From: Burkholderiaceae bacterium
Lineage (GTDB): Bacteria > Pseudomonadota > Gammaproteobacteria > Burkholderiales > Burkholderiaceae_C
Direction of reading: 5' to 3'
Length of the DNA stretch: 48,412 nt
NCBI GenBank assembly: GCA_031277295.1
Contig: JAITMV010000091.1
Span: forward strand, 1 to 48,412
Shown: positions 27,613 through 37,382 of the stretch, piece by piece
Numbering within the stretch: position 1 is the stretch's first letter
How the letters are laid out: every line of letters starts with the position of its first letter
Position numbers and translations under genes: made by a program
Notes under the pieces: model-generated
The model's input: only the letters and a program-made list of their open reading frames with translations
The model's database searches: none
What the model was told of the DNA's origin: nothing

Positions 27613-29343
27613 TCATTTGTCATTTAACCTAGCCTTGACGAAAGCGGCGATCTCGCCTGCGGCAACCCTGGTCGCGGCGCTATCGCGGCGGTGCTGGTAT
27701 TCCAGTTGACCGTCCTTCAGGCTCTTGTCGCCGATGGTGACACGATGCGGTACGCCGATCAACTCCCAGTCGGCAAACATGACGCCGGGACGTTCGCCGC
27801 GGTCATCAACAATCACATCCACACCGGCCTGCCGCAACTCGTCATACAAAGTTTCAGCGGCGCTTTTCACCGCCTGGCTGCGCTCCATGCCGAGCGGGCA
27901 AATCACCACCGTGAAAGGCGCGATGGCGTCCGGCCAAATGATGCCGCGCTCGTCGTGGTTTTGCTCGATAGCCGCCGCGGGCAAACGCGTAATGCCGATG
28001 CCGTAGCAACCCATCTCGAACGGTTTGGGCTTGCCGTCCTCATCCAGAAAAGTCGCGTTCATCGGCACGCTGTACTTGGTGCCGAGATAAAACACATGGC
28101 CGATTTCAATGCCACGCTCGATAGCCAGAACCCCCTTGCCGTCAGGCGAACGATCACCCGCGACAACATTGCGAAGATCGGCCACCAAATCAGGCGCGGA
28201 CAGATCGCGCCCCCAATTGACACCGGTGAAGTGAAAGTCCTCCGCGTTCGCGCCGCACACCCAATCAGCCATCACCGCCACTTCGCGGTCGGCGATCACC
28301 GTAACCGCTTTCTTCAACCCGATTGGGCCGAGGTAGCCGGGCTGCGTGCCGAAATGTTCGACGATCTCCGCCGCGCTGGCGAAACGAAAACCCGCGTCCA
28401 ACCCCGGCACCTTGCCGGCTTTGACTTCGTTCAGATCATGGTCGCCGCGCAGCAGCAGCAGCCAGATCCGAAGCTGATCGGCATCACCCGTGGCCAACAC
28501 CAGCGACTTGACAGTTCGCTTCAAAGGCAGCCCAAGCAGCGCGGCGACGTCGGCGCAGGTGCTCTTGCCCGGCGTCGGCGTCTTGACCAACGGCTGTGCG
28601 GGTGCGGGAAGGGAGGCCGCTGGCGGCGCGCTCTCGGCCTTTTCCATGTTGGCGGCGTAGTCGCTGCCAGGGCAGTAGACAATGGCGTCCTCGCCGGTGG
28701 CGGCGATAACTTGAAACTCCTCGCTCAAGTCACCGCCGATGGCCCCCGAATCAGCCGCCACCGCACGGTAGCGCAAGCCGAAGCGGTCGAAAATGGCGCG
28801 GTACGCCTGCGACATGCGCTGGTAGCTTTGCTGCGCACCGGCAGCATCGCGATCGAAGCTATAGGCGTCTTTCATGATGAACTCGCGCCCACGCATCAGC
28901 CCGAAGCGCGGGCGCCGCTCGTCGCGGAACTTGGTTTGAATCTGGTACAGATTGCGCGGCAACTGGCGGTAGCTTTTGAACTCCTGCCGGGCAATGTCGG
29001 TCACCGCCTCCTCACTGGTCGGCTGCACGACAAAACCACGCTCATGTCGATCCTTGAGACGCAGCAACTCCGGCCCCATCTTGCCGAAACGCCCGCTCTC
29101 CTGCCACAACTCGGCAGGCTGCACCACCGGCATCACGCACTCGATGGCGCCAGCGCGGTTCATCTCCTCGCGCACGATGGCCTCGACCTTGCGGATCACC
29201 CGCAGCCCCATCGGCAGATAAGTGTAAATGCCGGCCGACAGGCGCTTGATCATGCCAGCGCGCAGCATCAGCCGATGGCTGACGATTTCGGCGTCGGCTG
29301 GCGCTTCTTTCAGGGTGGAAATAAGGAATTGGGAAGCTCTCAT
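27613..29343 (-). CDS. proS: Prolyl-tRNA synthetase
   Basis: [54 protein letters not shown], class II aaRS motifs and YbaK-like insertion. Confidence 0.97.
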   Translation of the reverse strand: MRASQFLISTLKEAPADAEIVSHRLMLRAGMIKRLSAGIYTYLPMGLRVIRKVEAIVREEMNRAGAIECVMPVVQPAELWQESGRFGKMGPELLRLKDRHERGFVVQPTSEEAVTDIARQEFKSYRQLPRNLYQIQTKFRDERRPRFGLMRGREFIMKDAYSFDRDAAGAQQSYQRMSQAYRAIFDRFGLRYRAVAADSGAIGGDLSEEFQVIAATGEDAIVYCPGSDYAANMEKAESAPPAASLPAPAQPLVKTPTPGKSTCADVAALLGLPLKRTVKSLVLATGDADQLRIWLLLLRGDHDLNEVKAGKVPGLDAGFRFASAAEIVEHFGTQPGYLGPIGLKKAVTVIADREVAVMADWVCGANAEDFHFTGVNWGRDLSAPDLVADLRNVVAGDRSPDGKGVLAIERGIEIGHVFYLGTKYSVPMNATFLDEDGKPKPFEMGCYGIGITRLPAAAIEQNHDERGIIWPDAIAPFTVVICPLGMERSQAVKSAAETLYDELRQAGVDVIVDDRGERPGVMFADWELIGVPHRVTIGDKSLKDGQLEYQHRRDSAATRVAAGEIAAFVKARLNDK

Positions 29344-29444
29344 GAGATAGCGGCAAAGTTCGCGCCATCGCGGTGATGGCGCACCCGTTCAGTCGGCCAT
29401 TGGGCCACGGTGCATAATGGACACAACGTTTCAAAATTTGGAGT

Positions 29445-30074
29445 TTGATTATGCTTGACCGGGAAGGTTTTCGCCCGAATATCGGCATCATCTTGCTCAA
29501 CCAGAAAAATCAGGTGTTCTGGGGCAAGCGTATACGCACCCATTCCTGGCAGTTTCCGCAAGGCGGCATCGACCGGGGCGAGTCGCCCGAGCAGGCCATG
29601 TACCGCGAACTGCACGAGGAAGTCGGCCTACAGCCGGAGCACGTGCGCATCGTGGCCCGAACCCGCGACTGGTTGCGCTATGAGGTGCCAGACCGGTTCA
29701 TCCGTCGCGACTCGCGCGGCCACTACAAAGGCCAAAAGCAAATCTGGTACCTGCTGCAATTGCTGGCCCAGGACTGCGCGCTGAACCTGCGCGCCACCAG
29801 CCGTCCCGAATTCGACGCTTGGCGCTGGAACGACTACTGGGTACCACTCGACGTCGTGGTCGAATTCAAGCGCGACGTATACGAAATGGCCTTGACCGAG
29901 TTGGCGCGCTTTTTGCCGCGTCCCGATCACCGCAATCGCTATCTGCGCGTCAGCATGCGCCAGCAGCGCGGCCAGGATCAAATGCCACTGATTCACACAC
30001 GGGAAGCTCGCCAGCCCGCGCCGCATGAATTGGCGCCTGTTGCCGCCCTGAAAACCGTGCTGCAACAGCCATGA
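29445..30074 (+). CDS. rppH: RNA pyrophosphohydrolase; annotated start probably 29451 ([10 protein letters not shown])
   Basis: [60 protein letters not shown], Nudix box. Confidence 0.96.
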   Translation: MIMLDREGFRPNIGIILLNQKNQVFWGKRIRTHSWQFPQGGIDRGESPEQAMYRELHEEVGLQPEHVRIVARTRDWLRYEVPDRFIRRDSRGHYKGQKQIWYLLQLLAQDCALNLRATSRPEFDAWRWNDYWVPLDVVVEFKRDVYEMALTELARFLPRPDHRNRYLRVSMRQQRGQDQMPLIHTREARQPAPHELAPVAALKTVLQQP

Positions 30075-30622
30075 AACCGCCCCCGCGCCGCCGCAAGTCT
30101 TTTGGTAAACAGGACCTGCTGGCGGCGGCACTGCTCTTGGCCGCTCCGGTCATGGCGCAACAGTACGCGAGCGACGAGCTATCGGACTGGCGCGAGGACA
30201 CGATCCCGCCGCCGCCCGCCTACACCACCCGGCCGGGGCAGCTCATCGACATCGACATGCCCCCCATCTCCAGCGTAAAAATGGGCATCGATCCGGCCAC
30301 CATCACCGTCAACCCGGCCACCGGCATCGTGCGCTACGTGGTGGTAGCGCGCGGGACATCAGCAGTCAATGCCGCTTACGAAGGCATCCGCTGCTCCACC
30401 GCCGAGTATCGCGTCTATGCCCGCCGAACCGAAGACAACCCCTGGTCGCCCAGCACCGAAACCGAATGGAAGCCGATGCGCGGTCAATCCGGCGTCATAG
30501 TGACCCACCCGTACCAACTGGCAAAAGGCGGTCTGTGCTTCGGCACCGCCGTGCGTCACAACGTCGATGACATGGTGCGCGAACTGCGCAGCGGCAACCA
30601 GTCCCTCTACCTCGGACGCTGA
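30071..30622 (+). CDS. CNP1-like family protein
   Basis: ATGA overlap with rppH; signal-like N-terminus; [14 protein letters not shown]...[32 protein letters not shown]. Confidence 0.85.
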   Translation: MKPPPRRRKSFGKQDLLAAALLLAAPVMAQQYASDELSDWREDTIPPPPAYTTRPGQLIDIDMPPISSVKMGIDPATITVNPATGIVRYVVVARGTSAVNAAYEGIRCSTAEYRVYARRTEDNPWSPSTETEWKPMRGQSGVIVTHPYQLAKGGLCFGTAVRHNVDDMVRELRSGNQSLYLGR

Positions 30623-30650
30623 GTCGCTCGGCACGCGCCAAATAGCCCCC

Positions 30651-31805
30651 TCAGCGCGCCAACACCAAGTTATCGCGATGAATCATTTCCGCCCCGGCGC
30701 TGTAGCCCAGCAGCGCCTCGATCTCGCTTGAGGACTTGCGGCACAGCAGCCGCGCTTCGGCGCTGGAATAGTTGGCCAAGCCGCGTCCCACCTCAGCGCC
30801 GGCCGCATCATGAATGGCAATCACGTCGCCGCGCGAAAACTCACCTTCAACCTGCGTCACGCCTATCGGCAACAGGCTTTTGCCCTCTTGCCGCAGCTTG
30901 GCGGCGGCGCCGTCATCCACCACCAGCGCGCCGCGCAGTTGCAGATGATCCATGATCCACTGCTTGCGCGCCTGCGTCTTTTGCGTCGGCGCAACCAGCA
31001 GCGTACCGATACGCTCGCCAACGGCCAGGCGCAGCAAGGCATCAGGCTCACGCCCCCAGGCGATAACGGTGGACGCGCCCGAACCCGCCGCGCGGCGCGC
31101 CGCCAGAATCTTGGTCAACATACCGCCCTTGCCGATACTGGAGCCGGCGCCGCCGGCCATGCGCTCCAGCGCCGGATCGCCGGCGCGCGCCTCATGCACA
31201 AACTCCGCCGCCGGATCGCTGCGCGGATCAGCGGTGTACAGACCCTTCTGATCGGTCAGGATAACCAGCAGATCGGCCTCGATCAGATTGGCGACCAGCG
31301 CGCCCAGCGTGTCGTTGTCGCCAACCTTGATCTCGTCGGTGACGACAGTATCGTTTTCATTGATGACCGGCAGCACCTGATGCTGCAACAGAGTCAGCAA
31401 GGTGGAACGTGCGTTGAGATAACGCTCGCGGTCCGACAGATCGGCGTGAGTCAGCAGCACCTGTGCGCTGCGCAGGCCATGCTGGCGCAACTGAGTCTCG
31501 TACATCTGCGCCAGCCCCATCTGGCCGACGGCGGCAGCGGCCTGCAATTCGCTGACCTCGCTTGGTCGCCTGGCCCAGCCGAGCCGCTTCATGCCCTCGG
31601 CAATCGCGCCGCTGGACACCATGATGATTTCGCGCCGCCCTGCCCCGAGCGCCGCGTCGCCGTGCGCCAGCAAAGCCAACTGGCGGCACCAGCCGCTGAT
31701 GGCCGCCTCGTCCAGCCCACGCCCTTCATTAGTGACCAGGCTGGAGCCGACCTTGACGACGATTCGACGCGCCTGGCGCAAAACTTCGGAGACGTTGTTT
31801 TCCAT
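30651..31805 (-). CDS. proB: Glutamate 5-kinase
   Basis: [24 protein letters not shown]...[25 protein letters not shown]...[44 protein letters not shown]-terminal PUA domain. Start at MENNVSEV. Confidence 0.96.
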   Translation of the reverse strand: MENNVSEVLRQARRIVVKVGSSLVTNEGRGLDEAAISGWCRQLALLAHGDAALGAGRREIIMVSSGAIAEGMKRLGWARRPSEVSELQAAAAVGQMGLAQMYETQLRQHGLRSAQVLLTHADLSDRERYLNARSTLLTLLQHQVLPVINENDTVVTDEIKVGDNDTLGALVANLIEADLLVILTDQKGLYTADPRSDPAAEFVHEARAGDPALERMAGGAGSSIGKGGMLTKILAARRAAGSGASTVIAWGREPDALLRLAVGERIGTLLVAPTQKTQARKQWIMDHLQLRGALVVDDGAAAKLRQEGKSLLPIGVTQVEGEFSRGDVIAIHDAAGAEVGRGLANYSSAEARLLCRKSSSEIEALLGYSAGAEMIHRDNLVLAR

Positions 31806-31831
31806 GATGTTGGCTTGATCTACTACGGGCA

Positions 31832-32978
<1,147 letters not shown>

Positions 32979-33000
32979 GATGAGTTTACGCGCGCCCAAA

Positions 33001-33030
33001 AACAACGAAGCCCCGCGTTAGCGCGGGGCC
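33001..33030 (-). terminator. Terminator-like hairpin after rpmA
   Basis: GCCCCGCG-TTAG-CGCGGGGC hairpin; on the minus strand it is followed by TTCGTTGTTTTT. Confidence 0.75.
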
Positions 33031-33058
33031 TTGTCCAAACGGCGCGCGCCGTGCCGGA

Positions 33059-33322
33059 TCAAGTCGACAGCGGGCTGACCTCGACCATTTGCTTGTTCAA
33101 CGCCCCCTTGGTGGCGAACGACACTTGGCCATCAGTCAGAGCGAACAGCGTATGGTCCTTGCCCACGCCGACATTGGCTCCGGCATGGAACCGGGTGCCG
33201 CGCTGACGCACGATGATGGCGCCAGCGCTGACAGTCTGGCCACCGAACACCTTGACGCCCAGCATCTTGGGCTTGGAATCGCGGCCATTGCGAGTGGAGC
33301 CGCCGCCTTTTTTCTGTGCCAT
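33059..33322 (-). CDS. rpmA: 50S ribosomal protein L27
   Basis: [62 protein letters not shown]. Confidence 0.98.
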   Translation of the reverse strand: MAQKKGGGSTRNGRDSKPKMLGVKVFGGQTVSAGAIIVRQRGTRFHAGANVGVGKDHTLFALTDGQVSFATKGALNKQMVEVSPLST

Positions 33323-33335
33323 GGTTGCTTACTCC

Positions 33336-33656
33336 TTAGTTGCCGGCGCGGATGGCGCCAATTTCCAGTTCGGTATAGCCTTGGCGATGGCCTTGGCGCT
33401 TCTGGTAGTGCTTGCGACGACGCATCTTGAAGATACGCACCTTGTCGTGCTTGCCGTGGCTGACCACCTTGGCAACCACCGTGGCGCCGGAAACCAAAGG
33501 CTCGCCAATCAAGATTTGCCCGCCGCCGTCGCCGACAGCCAGCACCTGATCGATGGTGATTTCCTGGCCCACGTCCGCAGCAATCTGTTCTATCTTGATC
33601 TTTTCGCCTTCGGCAACGCGATACTGCTTGCCGCCGGTTTTTATGACCGCGTACAT
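33336..33656 (-). CDS. rplU: 50S ribosomal protein L21
   Basis: [33 protein letters not shown]; start MYAVIK at 33656 with upstream AAGAGG. Confidence 0.97.
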   Translation of the reverse strand: MYAVIKTGGKQYRVAEGEKIKIEQIAADVGQEITIDQVLAVGDGGGQILIGEPLVSGATVVAKVVSHGKHDKVRIFKMRRRKHYQKRQGHRQGYTELEIGAIRAGN

Positions 33657-33679
33657 GTGAACCTCTTTTCCAGTGAAAC

Positions 33680-33756
33680 CTGAATCCATGATTTGAAGAG
33701 GAAAACGCGCATCACCTTGCGGGTGGGGCCTTTCCTTCTTGAGGTCATGGATTCAG
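33680..33756. repeat. 76/77-bp palindromic dispersed repeat, copy E4
   Basis: CTGAATCCATGATTTGAAGAGGAAAACGCGCATCACCTTGCGGGTGGGGCCTTTCCTTCTTGAGGTCATGGATTCAG; arm change CGT to CAT matched on the other arm (ACG to ATG). Confidence 0.88.
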
Positions 33757-33877
33757 ATGAAAATTTCCCCGACGAATTTCGGGAAACTTTGAATTGTAGC
33801 AAATCGGCGCCGCAACAAGCACACGCCAATCGCGCGAAATCTATAATGACCGCCGCGCCGCCCGCGTCGTTTCTCCC

Positions 33878-34861
33878 ATGCCTTCTTCCCCCGTCCCTAC
33901 CAGCCACACCCTATCGCTTGCCGCCGCGGACATGCGCGAAGTCGATGCGCTGATCGCGCGCCGCCTGTCCTCGGCGGTACCGCTGGTGGGACAAGTAGCG
34001 CGCTACATCATTTCCGCTGGCGGCAAACGGCTGCGGCCGGTGCTGCTGCTGCTGACCTGCGGCGCGCTGGGCTGCCGCAGCCCGCACCGCTTCAACCTTG
34101 CGGCGGTGGTGGAGTTCATCCACACCGCCACGCTGCTGCACGACGACGTGGTGGACGAGTCCACACTACGCCGGGGTCGCGCCACCGCCAACGAGGCATT
34201 CGGCAATCCCGCCAGCGTGCTGGTGGGTGATTTTCTGTATTCGCGCGCTTTTCAAATGATGGTGGAAACCGGCAGTATGCGCGTCATGGAAATTTTGGCC
34301 GAAGCCACCAACGTCATTGCCGAAGGCGAAGTGCTGCAACTGATGAACATGCACGATGCCTCGCTCGACGAGGCGTCGTACCTGCGCGTCATCCGCTCCA
34401 AAACCGCCAAGTTGTTCGAGGCCAGTTGTCGGCTGGCCGCCGTGCTGGCAGGCGCGACACCCGAGACCGAACAAGCCTGCGCCGAATACGGCCAGTCACT
34501 CGGCACTGCTTTTCAAGTCATCGACGACGTGCTGGATTACGACGGCGACACGGACGAAATGGGCAAGAACCTAGGCGACGACCTGCGCGAAGGCAAAACC
34601 ACGCTGCCTTTGATTCTGGCCATGCAAAATGCCGGCGTCGGCGACGCGGCCACGATACGGCAAGCCATCGAAACTGGCAACGTCACCGACCTGTCGGCCA
34701 TCGCGCGGATCGTGCGCGACTCTGGCGCGTTGGAAGGCACCCGCGCAGCAGCCGGTGCGCAAGCACAACGCGCCATCGACGCCGCGCGCCAACTGCCGGT
34801 CAATGATTACTCGGGGAGTTTGGTAGAATTAGCGGCTCAGTTGCTACAGCGGCGCTCGTAG
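33878..34861 (+). CDS. ispB: Polyprenyl synthetase (octaprenyl diphosphate synthase-like)
   Basis: GGKRLRPVLLLLTCGALG, LHDDVVDESTLRRGRATANEAFGN, FQVIDDVLDYDGDTDEMGKNLGDDLREGKTTLPLI. Confidence 0.94.
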   Translation: MPSSPVPTSHTLSLAAADMREVDALIARRLSSAVPLVGQVARYIISAGGKRLRPVLLLLTCGALGCRSPHRFNLAAVVEFIHTATLLHDDVVDESTLRRGRATANEAFGNPASVLVGDFLYSRAFQMMVETGSMRVMEILAEATNVIAEGEVLQLMNMHDASLDEASYLRVIRSKTAKLFEASCRLAAVLAGATPETEQACAEYGQSLGTAFQVIDDVLDYDGDTDEMGKNLGDDLREGKTTLPLILAMQNAGVGDAATIRQAIETGNVTDLSAIARIVRDSGALEGTRAAAGAQAQRAIDAARQLPVNDYSGSLVELAAQLLQRRS

Positions 34862-34889
34862 GTCGGCATGGCGGGCCTGCGGACTCCAT

Positions 34890-34966
34890 CGGGGTGTAGC
34901 TTAGCCTGGTAGAGCGCTACGTTCGGGACGTAGAGGCCGGAGGTTCGAATCCTCTCACCCCGACCA
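34890..34966 (+). tRNA. tRNA-Pro (anticodon CGG)
   Basis: CGGGGTGTAGCTTAGCCTGGTAGAGCGCTACGTTCGGGACGTAGAGGCCGGAGGTTCGAATCCTCTCACCCCGACCA: acceptor CGGGGTG/CACCCCG, anticodon stem CTACG/CGTAG with loop TTCGGGA, T-loop GGTTCGAATCC, encoded CCA. Confidence 0.97.
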
Positions 34967-35567
34967 CGACACCCATCGCCCACATCGGCATGAAGAACCT
35001 GCCGATCTTCCCACGAGCCAAGAAGCCGAGTCGTCATCAGGCGACGGGCCTTCGGCTGTCTGCGCGCCTTGAAACGGCATAGATCGGGCGTTCGGGCCGA
35101 ATACGGGAACAGGGCCACCCAAGACGGCGACACCGGCGCAGCCTATCCATCGACATGCAAAAATCCGATGGCTTCGCAACCCTTTCGCAACCCGTTTGTC
35201 TCAGCACACACCAACGTGTACCCAGTTCGACGCAAGCACATGACCGTGTCGAAGTGTTTATGCACGTCGTATCGGCGCCGCCGCCCGGCAACATGACCAG
35301 GGCGCAAACCCTCACCCGTTTCGACCGTGATAGCGCAAGCACAACGCGGCTCACCAGCACGCCGCCGCGCTAAAATGCGCGCGTAACTTTGTGAACAGCG
35401 GTATACGTCGCATGTTTTGAAAGTGCGCATGAGCTAAGCAACTGTCCAGCACCGGCCTTCTTAGCCGAGGGCACTACGGCTTAGCGCCCGACCACAGGGC
35501 GGGGTTTCAAACCAAAATCAGTTTACGATGAAGCTTGGCTTGCTGTTCAACAAAGGCAAGCCGCATA

Positions 35568-37382
35568 ATGGCCTCGGCTATGAGATACGGTTTTCAGGAG
35601 CAAGGTCAGGGCTTGCTGCGCGCGGCGCTTTGGGTCGCGCACATGTGGCGCATACTGATGCGGATGATTGCGGGCGCGGTGCTGCTGCATTTCGTGCTTT
35701 TCGTCGTGTCGCAGGTGACGTTGCTGCTGGCTTTGCTGCTGCCCTGGAACATTCTGGCAAGCCTGACGACGGATCGGCTTCCTTGGCGCGTCGCGTGGCT
35801 TTTCGATGGTTATGGCCCCGCAACTGCGGTGCCGATTTTAATGGCGCTGGTTGTGGGTTGTTTCGTAGCGCACCTGCTTGCGGAAGCGGGCAACGCCCGG
35901 CTGGTGCGGCAAGCCTCGCGCTGGATTGTTGATCGGCATGACAAGACTGGTCTTTCGGACGCCCTGCGCGGCCAAGCGGCGCCTTTTCTCGGGCGCTTGC
36001 TGCGGTTGTTTTCCGTGTGTGGGTGGCTACTGCTGGCCGCCATAATAATGGCCTTGCTCTATCCGGCATTGTTCGCGGCGCTGCTCGTTTATATCGTGGT
36101 GGGCGCGTTGGTTATCTTGACGCTGCGGCCCGGCAAGCGATGGGGCACGGCCATTTCGGCCGATCTGCGCGGTAAGGCATGGTGGGGCGTCGGTTTCATC
36201 TGGCTAGTCGGCTGTGTGATCTACCACGCCTGGCATGGCGCCTTGCCGCATTTTTGGGCGCTGTTCCCAAGTCTGTTGCTGGGGCGGCAGATTCTGGTGT
36301 TTCTCACCGCAGTGCAAACTAATGTGACGTTTTTACTGGGGCGGGCTGAACGGGTGGAGGCGCTATTTCTTCCCGATGCGCCGCTTGCTCCGCCGCAGCG
36401 CCAGAGTGACGGCTTTGCCGGGCTGGCACAACGTGACAGACGCGCTGCTTGGCTGCCGGGGTTGCTGGCCGCTTATGGGGCCGGCGATTTCGAGGTACGC
36501 GAGCAAGCGACGCGGTGGGAGACGAACGGCAGGGTGCTCTGCCTTCTGGTGGATGCGCCAGGCTCGCAGCAGGATCGCGCGCTTCTGATCCGGGTGTTCC
36601 ACAAAAACATCCGCGAGCTTGGGCGCCATGAGCGCAATATCCTGGTTCATGCGGGTCGGCATTGGCCGGTACCTGAATTTCTTGGCGAAAGCGAATTGCG
36701 AGAAGGCCATCTGGCTCTTGTTTTCGAATGGGCCAAAGGACAAGACTGGCTGACTCGTCAAGAGATCAACCGGCAGGTGCAGTTGGAAGTGCGCAAAAGC
36801 CTGCTCGCTTGCGAAGTTCCGGCTGAATTGGTGGATCGCTATAAGCGCGGAAATATCCAGCTTGGGCAGCACTTGGCCCGGATCGACTGGGTGCTCTTAC
36901 GACAAATGGCGCTCACACCGGAGCTTGCCGCGACATGCGATAGGCTGCGCGGAAACTGGTCAGCGCTGCTGCGTTGGCTGGACCAACAGCCATTCCAGGT
37001 GTTGCTGGACAAGTTGGTGTGGCGGCTGATGGCGCGGGGTAAGGACGGTGCGTTTGTGGTCAGTAATTGGGCGAATTGGCGCCTCGAACCGCTTGGAATC
37101 GATTGGCCTTTGGGGTGGACCAAGCAAGAACTGGAACAAATGTTGGCGCAAGCGGCGCTAAGCCGCCCGGCTTTGCTTTCGGTGGCGGCGGATGACGTCT
37201 GTCTCGTCGCGCGTCTGGAGGAATTGAGAAAACTCAATGCCGATGGAAATTACACGGCGGTATTCGGCGTGCTCGGCGCACTGGAAACGCAATTGACCCA
37301 TTGCGTGAACACCCCAGAGTCCGGGCAGCTCCAGGTGCGAGAATCCGATTTTTTCGCAATCCAGAAAATGGATATCGCATGA
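35568..37382 (+). CDS. Membrane protein with C-terminal kinase-like (APH-type, possibly inactive) domain; start uncertain (35535/35568/35580)
   Basis: Several hydrophobic segments in the N-terminal half (AGAVLLHFVLFVVSQVTLLLALLLPWNILA; FSVCGWLLLAAIIMALLYPALFAALLVYIVVGALVIL). C-terminal part has an N-lobe-like pattern (ALLIRVFHKN...RHERNILVHAG..WPVPEFLGESELREGHLALVFEWAKGQDW). Confidence 0.7.
   Translation: MASAMRYGFQEQGQGLLRAALWVAHMWRILMRMIAGAVLLHFVLFVVSQVTLLLALLLPWNILASLTTDRLPWRVAWLFDGYGPATAVPILMALVVGCFVAHLLAEAGNARLVRQASRWIVDRHDKTGLSDALRGQAAPFLGRLLRLFSVCGWLLLAAIIMALLYPALFAALLVYIVVGALVILTLRPGKRWGTAISADLRGKAWWGVGFIWLVGCVIYHAWHGALPHFWALFPSLLLGRQILVFLTAVQTNVTFLLGRAERVEALFLPDAPLAPPQRQSDGFAGLAQRDRRAAWLPGLLAAYGAGDFEVREQATRWETNGRVLCLLVDAPGSQQDRALLIRVFHKNIRELGRHERNILVHAGRHWPVPEFLGESELREGHLALVFEWAKGQDWLTRQEINRQVQLEVRKSLLACEVPAELVDRYKRGNIQLGQHLARIDWVLLRQMALTPELAATCDRLRGNWSALLRWLDQQPFQVLLDKLVWRLMARGKDGAFVVSNWANWRLEPLGIDWPLGWTKQELEQMLAQAALSRPALLSVAADDVCLVARLEELRKLNADGNYTAVFGVLGALETQLTHCVNTPESGQLQVRESDFFAIQKMDIA

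Noticed and set aside
27691-29376. 561-aa plus-strand ORF opposite proS
   Set aside because: Shadow ORF of proS.
34837-35430. Several 60-110 aa ORFs on both strands around and after tRNA-Pro
   Set aside because: Overlap each other and the tRNA, no domain or ribosome-binding site; treated as non-coding.
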